Part shown: positions 7,428 through 13,978 of the stretch, piece by piece
Layout of the letters: every line of letters starts with the position of its first letter
How positions within the stretch are numbered: the first letter of the stretch is position 1
Notes under the pieces: generated by a model
Seen by the model: only the letters and a program-made list of their open reading frames with translations
What the model was told of the DNA's origin: nothing
Databases searched by the model: none
Assembly (NCBI GenBank): GCA_937996595.1
Contig: CALKVC010000012.1
Location: forward strand, 1 to 15,769
DNA: 15,769 bases
Reading direction: 5' to 3'
Source of the DNA: an uncultured Chitinophagaceae bacterium
Lineage (GTDB): Bacteria; Bacteroidota; Bacteroidia; Chitinophagales; Chitinophagaceae
Made by a program: the position numbers and the translations under genes

Positions 7428-7472
7428 ATATCATAACAGGGTAACCCAAATATATTGTTACAGCCATACCCT

Positions 7473-8354
7473 TTACTTTCCCAGGAATTTTTTTATTGAT
7501 TGCTGCAGGGCGACACTTACCGGCACAACCGGCAGGCGGGTTACATTTTGAAGGTATCCCATTTCATATAGGAATGCTTTAACACCGGCGGGATTGTTTT
7601 CAGAAAACATCAGGTCGTATGCATCCATGAGGCCGTTGTTGATGCTGATGGCTTCCGGGAATTCACGGTTCAGGCATTTTCTGACCATGGTTGAAAACGC
7701 TTTTGGATAGGCATTGGCGGCAACGCTGATAACACCTTCCATACCGCAGGCAAGCTGGGGTAATGCAAGGGCATCATCGCCGCTTACCACCAGGAAGCCG
7801 GCCGGCCGGTGCCTGAGTATTTCCATGCATTGCTGCATATCGCCACTGGCTTCCTTGATTCCGGCAATATTGGGCACTTCCTTTGCGAGCCTGATGGTAG
7901 TGGCTGCCGTCATATTCCGGCTGGTACGGCCGGGTACATTATATAATATGACAGGCCTGGGAGATGCTTCGGCCAGCGCTTTATAATGCTGGTACAATCC
8001 TTCCTGCGATGGTTTGTTGTAATACGGGCTGGTACTTAATACGGCAATGGCTTTACCGAGCGGATAGGTTTGTAAATCCATCACTACGGAAGCCGTATCA
8101 TTTCCCCCGATACCAACTACTACGGGTACACGCCCATTTACTTTTTCACAGGTACAATGGATGATCTCTTTTTTCTCTGCTGCCGAAAGCACAGGCGCTT
8201 CACCTGTTGTGCCAAGCGTTACAATATACTCCACGCCGTTACCGATGATAAAGTCAATCAGTTTTTCCAGTGCCGGAAAATCTACTGAAAAATCTTCCTT
8301 AAAAGGTGTTACGATGGCAACACCGGTTCCGGTAAGTACATCACGCAGGTTCAT
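7473..8354 (-). CDS. dapA: 4-hydroxy-tetrahydrodipicolinate synthase
   Basis: A 293-residue class I aldolase-type enzyme that condenses pyruvate with aspartate semialdehyde, the first committed step to diaminopimelate and lysine. Key residues from the ATG at 8354: TLGTTGEAPVLS with Thr49/Thr50, Tyr138 and Arg143 in LYNVPGRTSRN, Schiff-base Lys167 in GIKEASGD, and VSGDDALALP. Length and motif spacing match E. coli DapA (Thr44, Tyr133, Arg138, Lys161). An in-frame TTG two codons upstream (8360) is a less likely start. There is no Shine-Dalgarno sequence, as usual in this phylum. The gene is apparently monocistronic, separated from the upstream minus-strand gene by a terminator-like hairpin (8427-8451). 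Confidence 0.96.
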   Translation of the reverse strand: MNLRDVLTGTGVAIVTPFKEDFSVDFPALEKLIDFIIGNGVEYIVTLGTTGEAPVLSAAEKKEIIHCTCEKVNGRVPVVVGIGGNDTASVVMDLQTYPLGKAIAVLSTSPYYNKPSQEGLYQHYKALAEASPRPVILYNVPGRTSRNMTAATTIRLAKEVPNIAGIKEASGDMQQCMEILRHRPAGFLVVSGDDALALPQLACGMEGVISVAANAYPKAFSTMVRKCLNREFPEAISINNGLMDAYDLMFSENNPAGVKAFLYEMGYLQNVTRLPVVPVSVALQQSIKKFLGK

Positions 8355-8426
8355 GGACAAAATATTTATGTGAAGATAACAAAACGCCGGAAAGTGATTG
8401 GCATTTGCCGGTATAACTGTATAAAA

Positions 8427-8451
8427 ATGCCACGTATATTATACGTGGCAT
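8427..8451 (-). terminator. Perfect 12-bp hairpin with T run on the minus strand
   Basis: Arms ATGCCACGTATA (8427-8438) and TATACGTGGCAT (8440-8451) around one base. Read on the minus strand, the stem is followed at once by TTTTTAT, as in an intrinsic terminator. That would end minus-strand transcripts before the dapA promoter. On the plus strand the next T run starts seven bases later, so activity there is less likely. Confidence 0.6.
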
Positions 8452-8460
8452 CTTCACATT

Positions 8461-8478
8461 TTTGCATCCGGATGCAAA
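8461..8478. repeat. Perfect 18-bp palindrome
   Basis: TTTGCATCCGGATGCAAA equals its own reverse complement. It lies 9 bp from the hairpin at 8427-8451. The symmetry suits a dimeric regulator site or part of a structured RNA; no regulator is identified. Confidence 0.6.
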
Positions 8479-8554
8479 TTCGATCAGCTATTTAATGTTT
8501 TGTGCTATTAGATTGTCTGTTTTTTCTTGCTATTCCTTTACAATTGTGTCTTGT

Positions 8555-8590
8555 CCCTTTTTGCTTGCCCAAAAACGGACCCAAAAAGGG
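8555..8590. repeat. 9-bp inverted repeat with direct repeat inside
   Basis: CCCTTTTTG (8555-8563) pairs with CAAAAAGGG (8582-8590) across 18 bases. A direct repeat of CCCAAAAA (8568-8575 and 8580-8587) overlaps the right arm. Confidence 0.5.
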
Positions 8591-8592
8591 CA

Positions 8593-8622
8593 CCCGCAAT
8601 CGATATACAGCCCGATTGCGGG
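8593..8622. repeat. 10-bp GC-rich inverted repeat
   Basis: CCCGCAATCG (8593-8602) and CGATTGCGGG (8613-8622) enclose a 10-base loop. It is a stable hairpin on either strand with no T run directly after it, so not a classical terminator. Confidence 0.55.
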
Positions 8623-8748
8623 AAGGAGCTTTGTTCAACATTAGTTCTTCGGTAGCATCAACTGCAGTAATTCTATTTTTAGTGCAGATACTTTAAGCTG
8701 ATTATGTAACTACCATAATAATTTTAGCTATTTTAATAGCACAACTCG

Positions 8749-9507
8749 TTAGCTGTTCAGTATACTGGAATGTTTCAGGTAATATTTATTATTGCTGTAC
8801 AGGAAGAGGCAGGACCCGTTTTTAATGCTTTCAATGATGGGCCTGTTCCATTTTTCCGGCACTGCCGGGCAACCCCAGCTTCTGCCGATATACCCCTGCG
8901 ACCTGATATATGATTCATGTACATAGGGAGCGCCATGCATTACAATCGCCCTGCTTTCTGCTTTGTCATTAATCCCTTTTTCCACGCCGGTAAGGTTCAT
9001 GGAATAACCATTTTTCCCGGTATATGTATCTGCGGTGATATAGAATCCCAGGCTGCTTTGATAGCTTTCCGGGATGTTAGAAAAATGCCTGGCAAATTTT
9101 TCACCTGAGCCCTGGCCATGTGCCACATAAGTATTGAATAATACCCGGCTGTTTTTCAGGTCAATCACAAACAACCTTTTTTGTGATGATGGTTTAGAAA
9201 AATCAACGATCGACAGCAGGCTATCTTTCTTTATTTTCCCATTTTCCACCAACCGGTCAAAACCCTTTATGGCAAAACGAAATGCTTCTTCCGACAAGCC
9301 CAGTGCCTGCAGGTTAAGCTGTTCATAAACCAACTGATAGCCTGTATGCCCCGATGTTACATCAGCAGGCTTATGCTCATTAACAACAGGGCTGATTCGT
9401 TTACCTGTTGCATGCGCTGTTCTTGCAAATACAAAAGGCAGGTGAATCATCAGTATTAATAAGGGGGAAATGAACGCGAGGAGTTTCTTCATCTGGTTGT
9501 TTTTCAT
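8749..9507 (-). CDS. Secreted L,D-transpeptidase catalytic domain protein (YkuD_2 type)
   Basis: A 252-residue exported protein. Lys/Asn-rich start, then a hydrophobic signal segment (LLAFISPLLILMIHLPFVF) ending near ARTAHA, a likely signal peptidase I site. The C-terminal half has the murein L,D-transpeptidase pattern: YVAHGQGSG, AIVMHGAPYVHE, and catalytic GRSWGCPAVP with the nucleophilic cysteine. Expected role in the periplasm: making or editing peptidoglycan crosslinks, or attaching proteins to it. It resembles the YkuD_2 branch, whose exact reaction is poorly defined. The longest frame begins at a TTG (9525); I prefer the ATG at 9507, with ATG 9492 as alternative (247 residues), because both put the signal peptide near the N-terminus. 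It stands alone, with a long possible leader. Confidence 0.85.
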   Translation of the reverse strand: MKNNQMKKLLAFISPLLILMIHLPFVFARTAHATGKRISPVVNEHKPADVTSGHTGYQLVYEQLNLQALGLSEEAFRFAIKGFDRLVENGKIKKDSLLSIVDFSKPSSQKRLFVIDLKNSRVLFNTYVAHGQGSGEKFARHFSNIPESYQSSLGFYITADTYTGKNGYSMNLTGVEKGINDKAESRAIVMHGAPYVHESYIRSQGYIGRSWGCPAVPEKWNRPIIESIKNGSCLFLYSNNKYYLKHSSILNS

Positions 9508-9848
9508 ACTATTCCGGTTTTTCAAATATTTAATTAAGAAGGTTTCCTTCTAAACCGATAGATATTGGCTGTTTGGTTAGCAAAAGCCGGCTTTACAGGT
9601 TCACCGGGCAATGTAGCGTGATTGATGGCAGTAATAAACCACGTTCATGTACTGTATCAGGTGCAAATATATACCGGCAGTTCTTAAAAAAAATATAAGC
9701 GCTGCATGCCAGGTTTCTTTTATACTTTGTTTAACAGAAAACAGGCATTTGTAACGAATTTACCGGCTATTTATTTTACTAACCGGTCATTAAACAGTCA
9801 AATAAACAGCACCGGCTTCGTTACTGTTCCCGGAATGCCATATTCCCT
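9508..9848. other. 341-bp intergenic region with candidate leader of the L,D-transpeptidase gene
   Basis: No gene seen. On the minus strand it holds a perfect TAnnTTTG element (9671-9664), which would give a leader of about 150 bases, a 12-bp palindrome AAAGCCGGCTTT (9583-9594), and a nested stem just before the start codon. The outer arms of that stem are CGGTTT/AAACCG (plus coordinates 9515-9520 and 9552-9557), enclosing AGAAGG-TTT-CCTTCT (9537-9551). It does not match a riboswitch family that I recognise. Confidence 0.5.
9664..9671 (-). promoter_or_regulatory. Candidate promoter -7 element for the L,D-transpeptidase gene
   Basis: TATATTTG on the minus strand matches TAnnTTTG. The -33 position (19 bp upstream) reads TTT rather than TTG. 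A second, imperfect match (AATATTTG) lies closer to the start codon. Confidence 0.4.
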
Positions 9849-10106
9849 CTACCCTTTCAGCCTGTTTACCAGGCTGATATATTCCTGCATGGCTTCTTCG
9901 GGTAATTTTCCTTTAAGGGCAGACCAGGCCTCGTGTTTTGCTTTATTTACAAAGTCGAACATATTGGCTGGCGCTTCTGTATTCACATCGCCTTCTGTTG
10001 CCTGCTTATATAAAGAATATAATTGCAGCAGGGTGTCGTTGGCTGGTTTTTGCGAAAGCTGCTTACTATCGGAAACGGCTTGATCAAACTGCTCTTTTAT
10101 TGACAT
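9849..10106 (-). CDS. Acyl-CoA-binding protein
   Basis: An 85-residue four-helix protein of the ACBP family that binds long-chain acyl-CoA esters in the cytoplasm and buffers or carries them. It starts MSIKEQFDQAV and shows the signature LYSLYKQATEGD with ligand-contacting Tyr30, Tyr33 and Lys34. Lys57 sits in NKAKHEAW and Tyr76 in EYISLVNRL. Full length for the family (about 86). A longer frame begins at 10160 with an alternative codon, but the ATG at 10106 gives the canonical N-terminus. ACBPs are mainly eukaryotic but are found in a number of bacteria, including Bacteroidota. Transcribed divergently from the YtxH-type gene; no functional link is evident. Confidence 0.93.
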   Translation of the reverse strand: MSIKEQFDQAVSDSKQLSQKPANDTLLQLYSLYKQATEGDVNTEAPANMFDFVNKAKHEAWSALKGKLPEEAMQEYISLVNRLKG

Positions 10107-10157
10107 AAACTTATTTTTATCTGTTTTAATAATGGCTGCAGCCTTTATGGAAAGTTG

Positions 10158-10165
10158 CAAATGTA
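10158..10165 (-). promoter_or_regulatory. Candidate promoter -7 element of the acyl-CoA-binding protein gene
   Basis: TACATTTG on the minus strand, 51 bp upstream of the ATG, matches TAnnTTTG exactly. No clear TTG is found at the -33 position. Confidence 0.4.
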
Positions 10166-10389
10166 AACCGGTTGCTGCTATGTTTAATCATAATACTGTA
10201 AAAGATACAGGTAAAAAAAAGGCCGGTATTCTTCTTTAAACCATTCATATAATAAGCTGTTACAACTTGTTTTCATGAAACGGGTATGTGTTTTCCTTAA
10301 CTGATATGGTTCAATGAAACGACTGATATTCCTCATACAAATCAGCCCTTGCCGGGGATAATTTTATGATATAAATAAAACAGGAAGAC

Positions 10390-10641
10390 ATGAACAATAA
10401 CGCTAAAATCGGGTTGGCTTTACTGGCAGGCGCAGCAGCAGGCGTAATTGCAGGCTTATTACTGGCACCAGACAAAGGCTCTGAAACCCGGAAAAAAATG
10501 GCGGGAAAAGCGAAAGAATTTGGCAACAGGATCACAGGAAAAGTAAATGAATTGGGCGAAGTAGTAATGGAAAAGGCAAATGAAGGTTTCAAATTTGCCG
10601 GTAACTTCAAAGACAAGATTGCCAAAGAGTACGTTGACTAA
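10390..10641 (+). CDS. YtxH domain-containing small membrane protein
   Basis: An 83-residue protein with a glycine/alanine-rich hydrophobic N-terminal segment (about 5-27, IGLALLAGAAAGVIAGLLLAP). The APDKGSETRKKM motif typical of YtxH proteins follows, then a charged amphipathic helix (about 35-83). YtxH-type proteins are general-stress or envelope-associated in many bacteria; a molecular function is not established. The ATG at 10390 is preceded by a good purine-rich Shine-Dalgarno (AGGAAG), which is unusual in this window. A long-stem terminator follows the gene (10656-10724). Confidence 0.85.
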   Translation: MNNNAKIGLALLAGAAAGVIAGLLLAPDKGSETRKKMAGKAKEFGNRITGKVNELGEVVMEKANEGFKFAGNFKDKIAKEYVD

Positions 10642-10655
10642 CCGCTACAAATAAC

Positions 10656-10724
10656 AGCAGGCCACCGGATGTGAAAACTTGGGAATGAAACCTCGAATCT
10701 TTGCAAAGCCTGGCCTGCTTTTTT
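10656..10724 (+). terminator. Terminator with unusually large (46-base) apical region
   Basis: Perfect arms AGCAGGCCA (10656-10664) and TGGCCTGCT (10711-10719) followed by six T (10719-10724). The 46 bases between contain a further small palindrome CTTTGCAAAG (10699-10708). It starts 14 bases after the YtxH gene stop codon. It may be a plain terminator or the 3' end of a small structured RNA. Confidence 0.65.
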
Positions 10725-10823
10725 ATGCTTATATCTGAACGGGCCCTGCCCGATGCTGTAAAAAAATTGCCAGATCCGAATCCAATGTATTGAACCAAAC
10801 ACATTTCGTTTCAATTTTGCTTG

Positions 10824-10831
10824 TACCTTTC
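10824..10831 (+). promoter_or_regulatory. Candidate -7 element of the Nramp-type gene
   Basis: TACCTTTC differs from TAnnTTTG at the last base. It ends six bases before the ATG at 10838, so the mRNA would be almost leaderless. No clear -33 TTG is seen at 19-20 bp. Confidence 0.3.
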
Positions 10832-10837
10832 AAAACC

Positions 10838-12100
10838 ATGAGCGCAAAACATACATCTAAAAACCGGTTGCAACGGTTTTGGAAAATGCTTGGCCCCGGC
10901 CTGGTTACCGGCGCCAGTGATGATGATCCTTCCGGCATCGCCACGTATTCGCAGGCCGGTGCCCGTTTTGGATTAGCCACTTTATGGACTGCCCTCATAT
11001 CTTTCCCGCTGATGTATTCGATACAGGAAATGTGTGCCCGCATCGGGATTGTAACCAACCGCGGGCTGGCAGGTATTGTAAAAGACAATTATCCGAAATG
11101 GGTGCTTTACCTGCTCATATTTTTCAGTTGCCCGGCCATTATACTGAACATTGCCGCCGATATTGCCGGCATGGGTGCCGTATCAAACCTCATATTCCCG
11201 AAAATTCCCGCTGCTTTTTTCAGCATCCTGTTTACAATACTGCTATTATACTTTACTGTTATATTATCTTACCGTAAGCTGGCCGCAATTATGAAATATC
11301 TTTGCCTGGCGCTTCTGGTATACCTGCTTGTACCCTTCCTGGTAAAACAGGATTTTGGAGATATCCTGAAATCCACTTTCATCCCGAACCTGGCATTCAC
11401 GAAAGAATTCCTGGCGGTACTGGTAGGCATTTTGGGAACAACTATTTCCCCCTACCTGTTCTTCTGGCAGGCTTCCATGGAAACGGAAATGTTTCATGGA
11501 AAGAAAAAGCATATCATCCTGGACAAGTTCATTCTTCCGCATATGAAAAAAGATATCCTGTATGGGATGTTCTTTTCCGTACTGGTCATGTATTTCATCA
11601 CCCTCACGGCCGGTACCGTTTTACATACTAACGGAATCCTGTCGGTAAATACGGTGGAAGATGCTGCCAAAGCGCTTAAACCTGTAGCCGGAAACCTGGC
11701 ATATCTTCTTTTTGCCACCGGCGTTATCGGTATCAGTTTTGTGGCTATCCCCGTCCTGGCAGGATCGGTATCATATATTGTAGCAGAAACACTGAACTGG
11801 AAGGAAGGGCTTGATAAAAAATTCCACGAAGCAAAGGGATTTTATCTCATTATGATCGTTTCAACCATTGGTGGACTGGTGATACAGTTTGCCGGAATAG
11901 ATCCGGTAAAAGCCCTTTTATATACGGCCGTATTGTATGGCATTACAGCCCCGGTAATCATAGCCATCATATTACATATTTGCAATAACAGGAAAATAAT
12001 GCAGGAATATACCAACAACCGGTTGTCAAATTTCCTTGGAACCCTTACACTGCTATTGATGGGTGTTTCGGCTGCATTACTCATCTGGTTTATTATATAA
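10838..12100 (+). CDS. Nramp-family metal ion transporter, divergent ion site
   Basis: A 420-residue inner-membrane protein with about 11 hydrophobic segments, of the SLC11/Nramp fold (proton-linked divalent metal uptake in classical members). The first helix carries GPGLVTGASDDDPSGIATYSQ. The classical metal-site motif DPGN therefore reads DPSG: Asp kept, Asn replaced by Gly. In the sixth helix the classical GATVMPHN block reads GTTISPYL, so the thioether methionine that favours transition metals is absent. QEMCARIG is retained. Such changes define Nramp-related subgroups, one of which has been shown to carry magnesium; substrate here is unknown. The longest frame starts at TTG 10790; the ATG at 10838 (MSAKHTSKNRLQRF) is the better start. 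It converges on a usp gene, with 18 bp between ends. Confidence 0.9.
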   Translation: MSAKHTSKNRLQRFWKMLGPGLVTGASDDDPSGIATYSQAGARFGLATLWTALISFPLMYSIQEMCARIGIVTNRGLAGIVKDNYPKWVLYLLIFFSCPAIILNIAADIAGMGAVSNLIFPKIPAAFFSILFTILLLYFTVILSYRKLAAIMKYLCLALLVYLLVPFLVKQDFGDILKSTFIPNLAFTKEFLAVLVGILGTTISPYLFFWQASMETEMFHGKKKHIILDKFILPHMKKDILYGMFFSVLVMYFITLTAGTVLHTNGILSVNTVEDAAKALKPVAGNLAYLLFATGVIGISFVAIPVLAGSVSYIVAETLNWKEGLDKKFHEAKGFYLIMIVSTIGGLVIQFAGIDPVKALLYTAVLYGITAPVIIAIILHICNNRKIMQEYTNNRLSNFLGTLTLLLMGVSAALLIWFII

Positions 12101-12118
12101 CACCGGGAAAATTTCGCA

Positions 12119-12970
12119 TCACTTCTTAAAACTCAATAAAGGCATTTTTACTGAATAAGACATGTTTTCTGTTTTTCCCCCATAAAAGAGTTTGCTCCAG
12201 AAGCCACGTTCCTTTGTAAACATCACCAGGCATTGGTAATTTCCGGATGCAAGGAATTTTTTCAGCTGCTTAACCAGCGAATATTCTATACTGGCTTTCT
12301 TTTTAAGCAGCTTTATTTTTTTGTAGCCTGATTTTCCGATTGCTTCATTTCCCTTTTTTATAAGTGCATCAACGGCATCTAACCCATAATCAAAGAACAC
12401 TATATCCAGGTTTGCATTCAATGCATTTACAAACGGTATCAGCCGTTTTAATTCACTGTTTATATTCTCCAGGTCAGATGAAAAAGCAATTTTCCGGATT
12501 GCCGCATACTTTGTCTTTTCCGGTATGGCCAGTACGGGAACCGGTGACCTTGATATGAGTGCAGATGTATTGGAACCAAAGAAGAACCTGTTTAACCCTG
12601 TTGCACCATGCGTTCCGGTAATAATAAGGTCTGCACCAAACCTGCCGGCAACTTCAATAATATTATCAACCAGCAGCGGTTTAGATTCCACCAGCAAGGT
12701 TGTGCCAGCCGGTATTTTTTTTATCCCCAGTGATTTATATTCCCTGCTTACCTGTTCTTCCAGTTTTTTTGATTTGAATGCAACATCTTCATTTATCAGT
12801 GTATTCACCTGCTCATCGCTGGCTGATGCCGTTGCCAGGATATACGGGGAAATATGTGCACAGTGAAATACAACCAGTTTTGCTTTAACAACGGCGGCAA
12901 ACCTGATGGCATAGCGTAAGGCAACTGATGCGTTTTTAGAAAAATCAGATGGTACTATTATCGTTTTCAT
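12119..12970 (-). CDS. Universal stress protein, two Usp domains (UspA family)
   Basis: A 283-residue cytoplasmic protein with two tandem Usp folds. The first begins MKTIIVPSDFSKNA and contains the ATP-binding pattern G-x2-G-x9-G-S (Gly119, Gly122, Gly132, Ser133) followed by SRSPVPVLAIP. The second (about 155-283) keeps the fold pattern (IAFSSDL..., CLVMFTKERG, MPLLSFKK) but lacks the glycine motif, so probably only the first binds ATP. This asymmetric tandem type is common in Bacteroidota. It lies 72 bp downstream of a paralogue, on the same strand, but has its own candidate upstream motif. Role in stress tolerance is known only at family level. Confidence 0.92.
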   Translation of the reverse strand: MKTIIVPSDFSKNASVALRYAIRFAAVVKAKLVVFHCAHISPYILATASASDEQVNTLINEDVAFKSKKLEEQVSREYKSLGIKKIPAGTTLLVESKPLLVDNIIEVAGRFGADLIITGTHGATGLNRFFFGSNTSALISRSPVPVLAIPEKTKYAAIRKIAFSSDLENINSELKRLIPFVNALNANLDIVFFDYGLDAVDALIKKGNEAIGKSGYKKIKLLKKKASIEYSLVKQLKKFLASGNYQCLVMFTKERGFWSKLFYGGKTENMSYSVKMPLLSFKK

Positions 12971-13017
12971 AATTGCAGGTTTTTATGTAAACACCTATTA
13001 TCCGGCCAATCAGTGCC

Positions 13018-13031
13018 TGATGTTAATAACT
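13018..13031 (-). promoter_or_regulatory. Motif shared upstream of both usp genes, copy 1
   Basis: The 10-mer TGATGTTAAT (plus strand 13018-13027; ATTAACATCA on the coding strand) ends 48 bp upstream of the 12970 start codon. It overlaps an inverted repeat TTAATA-N6-TATTAA (13023-13040). The same 10-mer occurs 50 bp upstream of the other usp gene. Confidence 0.45.
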
Positions 13032-13042
13032 GCGTATTAATG

Positions 13043-13888
13043 TTAAGCAACCGGAATGGTAAGCAACGGGATATTGGTATGATATGACATCTTTGAAGAT
13101 ACGCTCCTGTTAAACACGCTTTCAATGAAATTCCTTTTATGGGTGAACATCACCAGCATATCCACATTCCCTGATTCAATATAATCATCAATGGATTCCT
13201 GGAACTTATGCCCAAAAAGCCTTACAGAAGCTACATTAACATCCTTATACATTGATTCCAGTTCCTGGCCGTAAGATATTACGCCACGGGTATTCTCCAG
13301 GTAATCGGCAGCATCAGCAGTATCCTGATCGGTAAAAACGGCTACCGTAACTTTTGCATTAAAGTACTTTGCCATTTTGAAAACGATGTCGATACTTGCC
13401 GGGCGTTCATCAAAATGATTTACCGCCATCATGATATTTTTTGGCACTTCCCATTCACTAAGGATGGGCACAGCCATTACCGGTACCGGTGATTTACTGA
13501 TGATGGAAGCAGTAATGCTGCCAACCAGCTTTTCTTTAAAACCGGTATTGCCCAATGTTCCCATAACAACCAGGTCGGCACCTGTTTCTGATGCCGCATC
13601 AATGATTGCAGCTGAAACCGTACCGCCATAAACCTGGTAATTTGCTTCCAGGTGCATGGTTTGCCTTATGGTACTGCACATCTGTTCCAGTTCGGCTTCT
13701 GCCGCTTCATCAGCCGGCAGCCCGTGTTTTATTTCCAATGCCGTTTTATCACGGAATGCTATGTCTAACAGGTCGTTTACATAAATGATCATAATTGAAG
13801 CCCTTGCCATGGATGCAATTTCAACAGCAAAATCCAATGCTTTGTTGGCATTGGGAGAAAAGTCGGTAGGAACCATTATTGTTTTCAT
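13043..13888 (-). CDS. Universal stress protein, two Usp domains (UspA family)
   Basis: A 281-residue paralogue of the neighbouring usp gene. The N-terminal domain starts MKTIMVPTDFSPNA and has the ATP-binding pattern with Gly110, Gly113, Gly123 and Ser124, then SKSPVPVMAVP. The C-terminal domain (about 150-281) is degenerate at the glycine positions (LVMFTHKRNFIESVF) but keeps the terminal NIPLLTIP strand. Both usp genes therefore have the same layout, though they have diverged well beyond a recent duplication. It lies 90 bp downstream of the P-type ATPase gene on the same strand, so it could be read with it or from its own promoter. Confidence 0.92.
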   Translation of the reverse strand: MKTIMVPTDFSPNANKALDFAVEIASMARASIMIIYVNDLLDIAFRDKTALEIKHGLPADEAAEAELEQMCSTIRQTMHLEANYQVYGGTVSAAIIDAASETGADLVVMGTLGNTGFKEKLVGSITASIISKSPVPVMAVPILSEWEVPKNIMMAVNHFDERPASIDIVFKMAKYFNAKVTVAVFTDQDTADAADYLENTRGVISYGQELESMYKDVNVASVRLFGHKFQESIDDYIESGNVDMLVMFTHKRNFIESVFNRSVSSKMSYHTNIPLLTIPVA

Positions 13889-13933
13889 AACCTGATTTTA
13901 ATAATACAAATTACATTAAAAAAAAGTAACTAT

Positions 13934-13963
13934 TGCATGATGTTAATCATCCGGAATAATGAT
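13934..13963 (-). promoter_or_regulatory. Motif shared upstream of both usp genes, copy 2
   Basis: TGATGTTAAT (plus strand 13938-13947) lies 50 bp upstream of the 13888 start codon. It overlaps an inverted repeat ATCAT-N8-ATGAT (13946-13950 and 13959-13963). On the coding strand the match to copy 1 extends to ATTAACATCA-n-GCA. Confidence 0.45.
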
Positions 13964-13978
13964 CAGCAGTTCCAGATG

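Larger units (their letters stand above)
8355..8748. other. 394-bp intergenic region rich in inverted repeats
   Basis: It contains four perfect inverted repeats in about 200 bp (8427-8451, 8461-8478, 8555-8590, 8593-8622) and a small hairpin GCTATT-TT-AATAGC at 8728-8741. Short open frames at 8462-8696 do not resemble any domain and cover the inverted repeats, so I do not call them. The minus-strand 3' untranslated region of the L,D-transpeptidase gene, a small RNA, or a decayed mobile repeat could all explain it. Confidence 0.6.

Noticed and set aside
7428..7472. Bidirectional terminator between the convergent polX-like and dapA genes
   Set aside because: A GTAAC/GTTAC pairing with an 11-base loop is present, but the stem is only 5 bp and no T run follows on either strand.
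8355..8360. TTG start for dapA, and similar TTG starts for the L,D-transpeptidase (9525) and Nramp (10790) genes
   Set aside because: In each case a downstream in-frame ATG (8354, 9507, 10838) gives the family-typical N-terminus or signal peptide position.
8462..8696. Two overlapping short plus-strand open frames between dapA and the L,D-transpeptidase gene
   Set aside because: They run through inverted repeats and show no recognisable protein features, so they are better seen as chance frames in structured noncoding DNA.
9706..10083. 125-residue plus-strand open frame opposite the acyl-CoA-binding protein gene
   Set aside because: Most of it is antisense to a well-recognised gene, and it has no domain of its own.
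13018..13046. FNR or ArcA binding site upstream of the usp gene
   Set aside because: TTAATA/TATTAA and TGTTAA repeats loosely resemble such sites, but the TTGAT-N4-ATCAA pattern is absent, and E. coli consensus motifs are not a safe guide in Bacteroidota.
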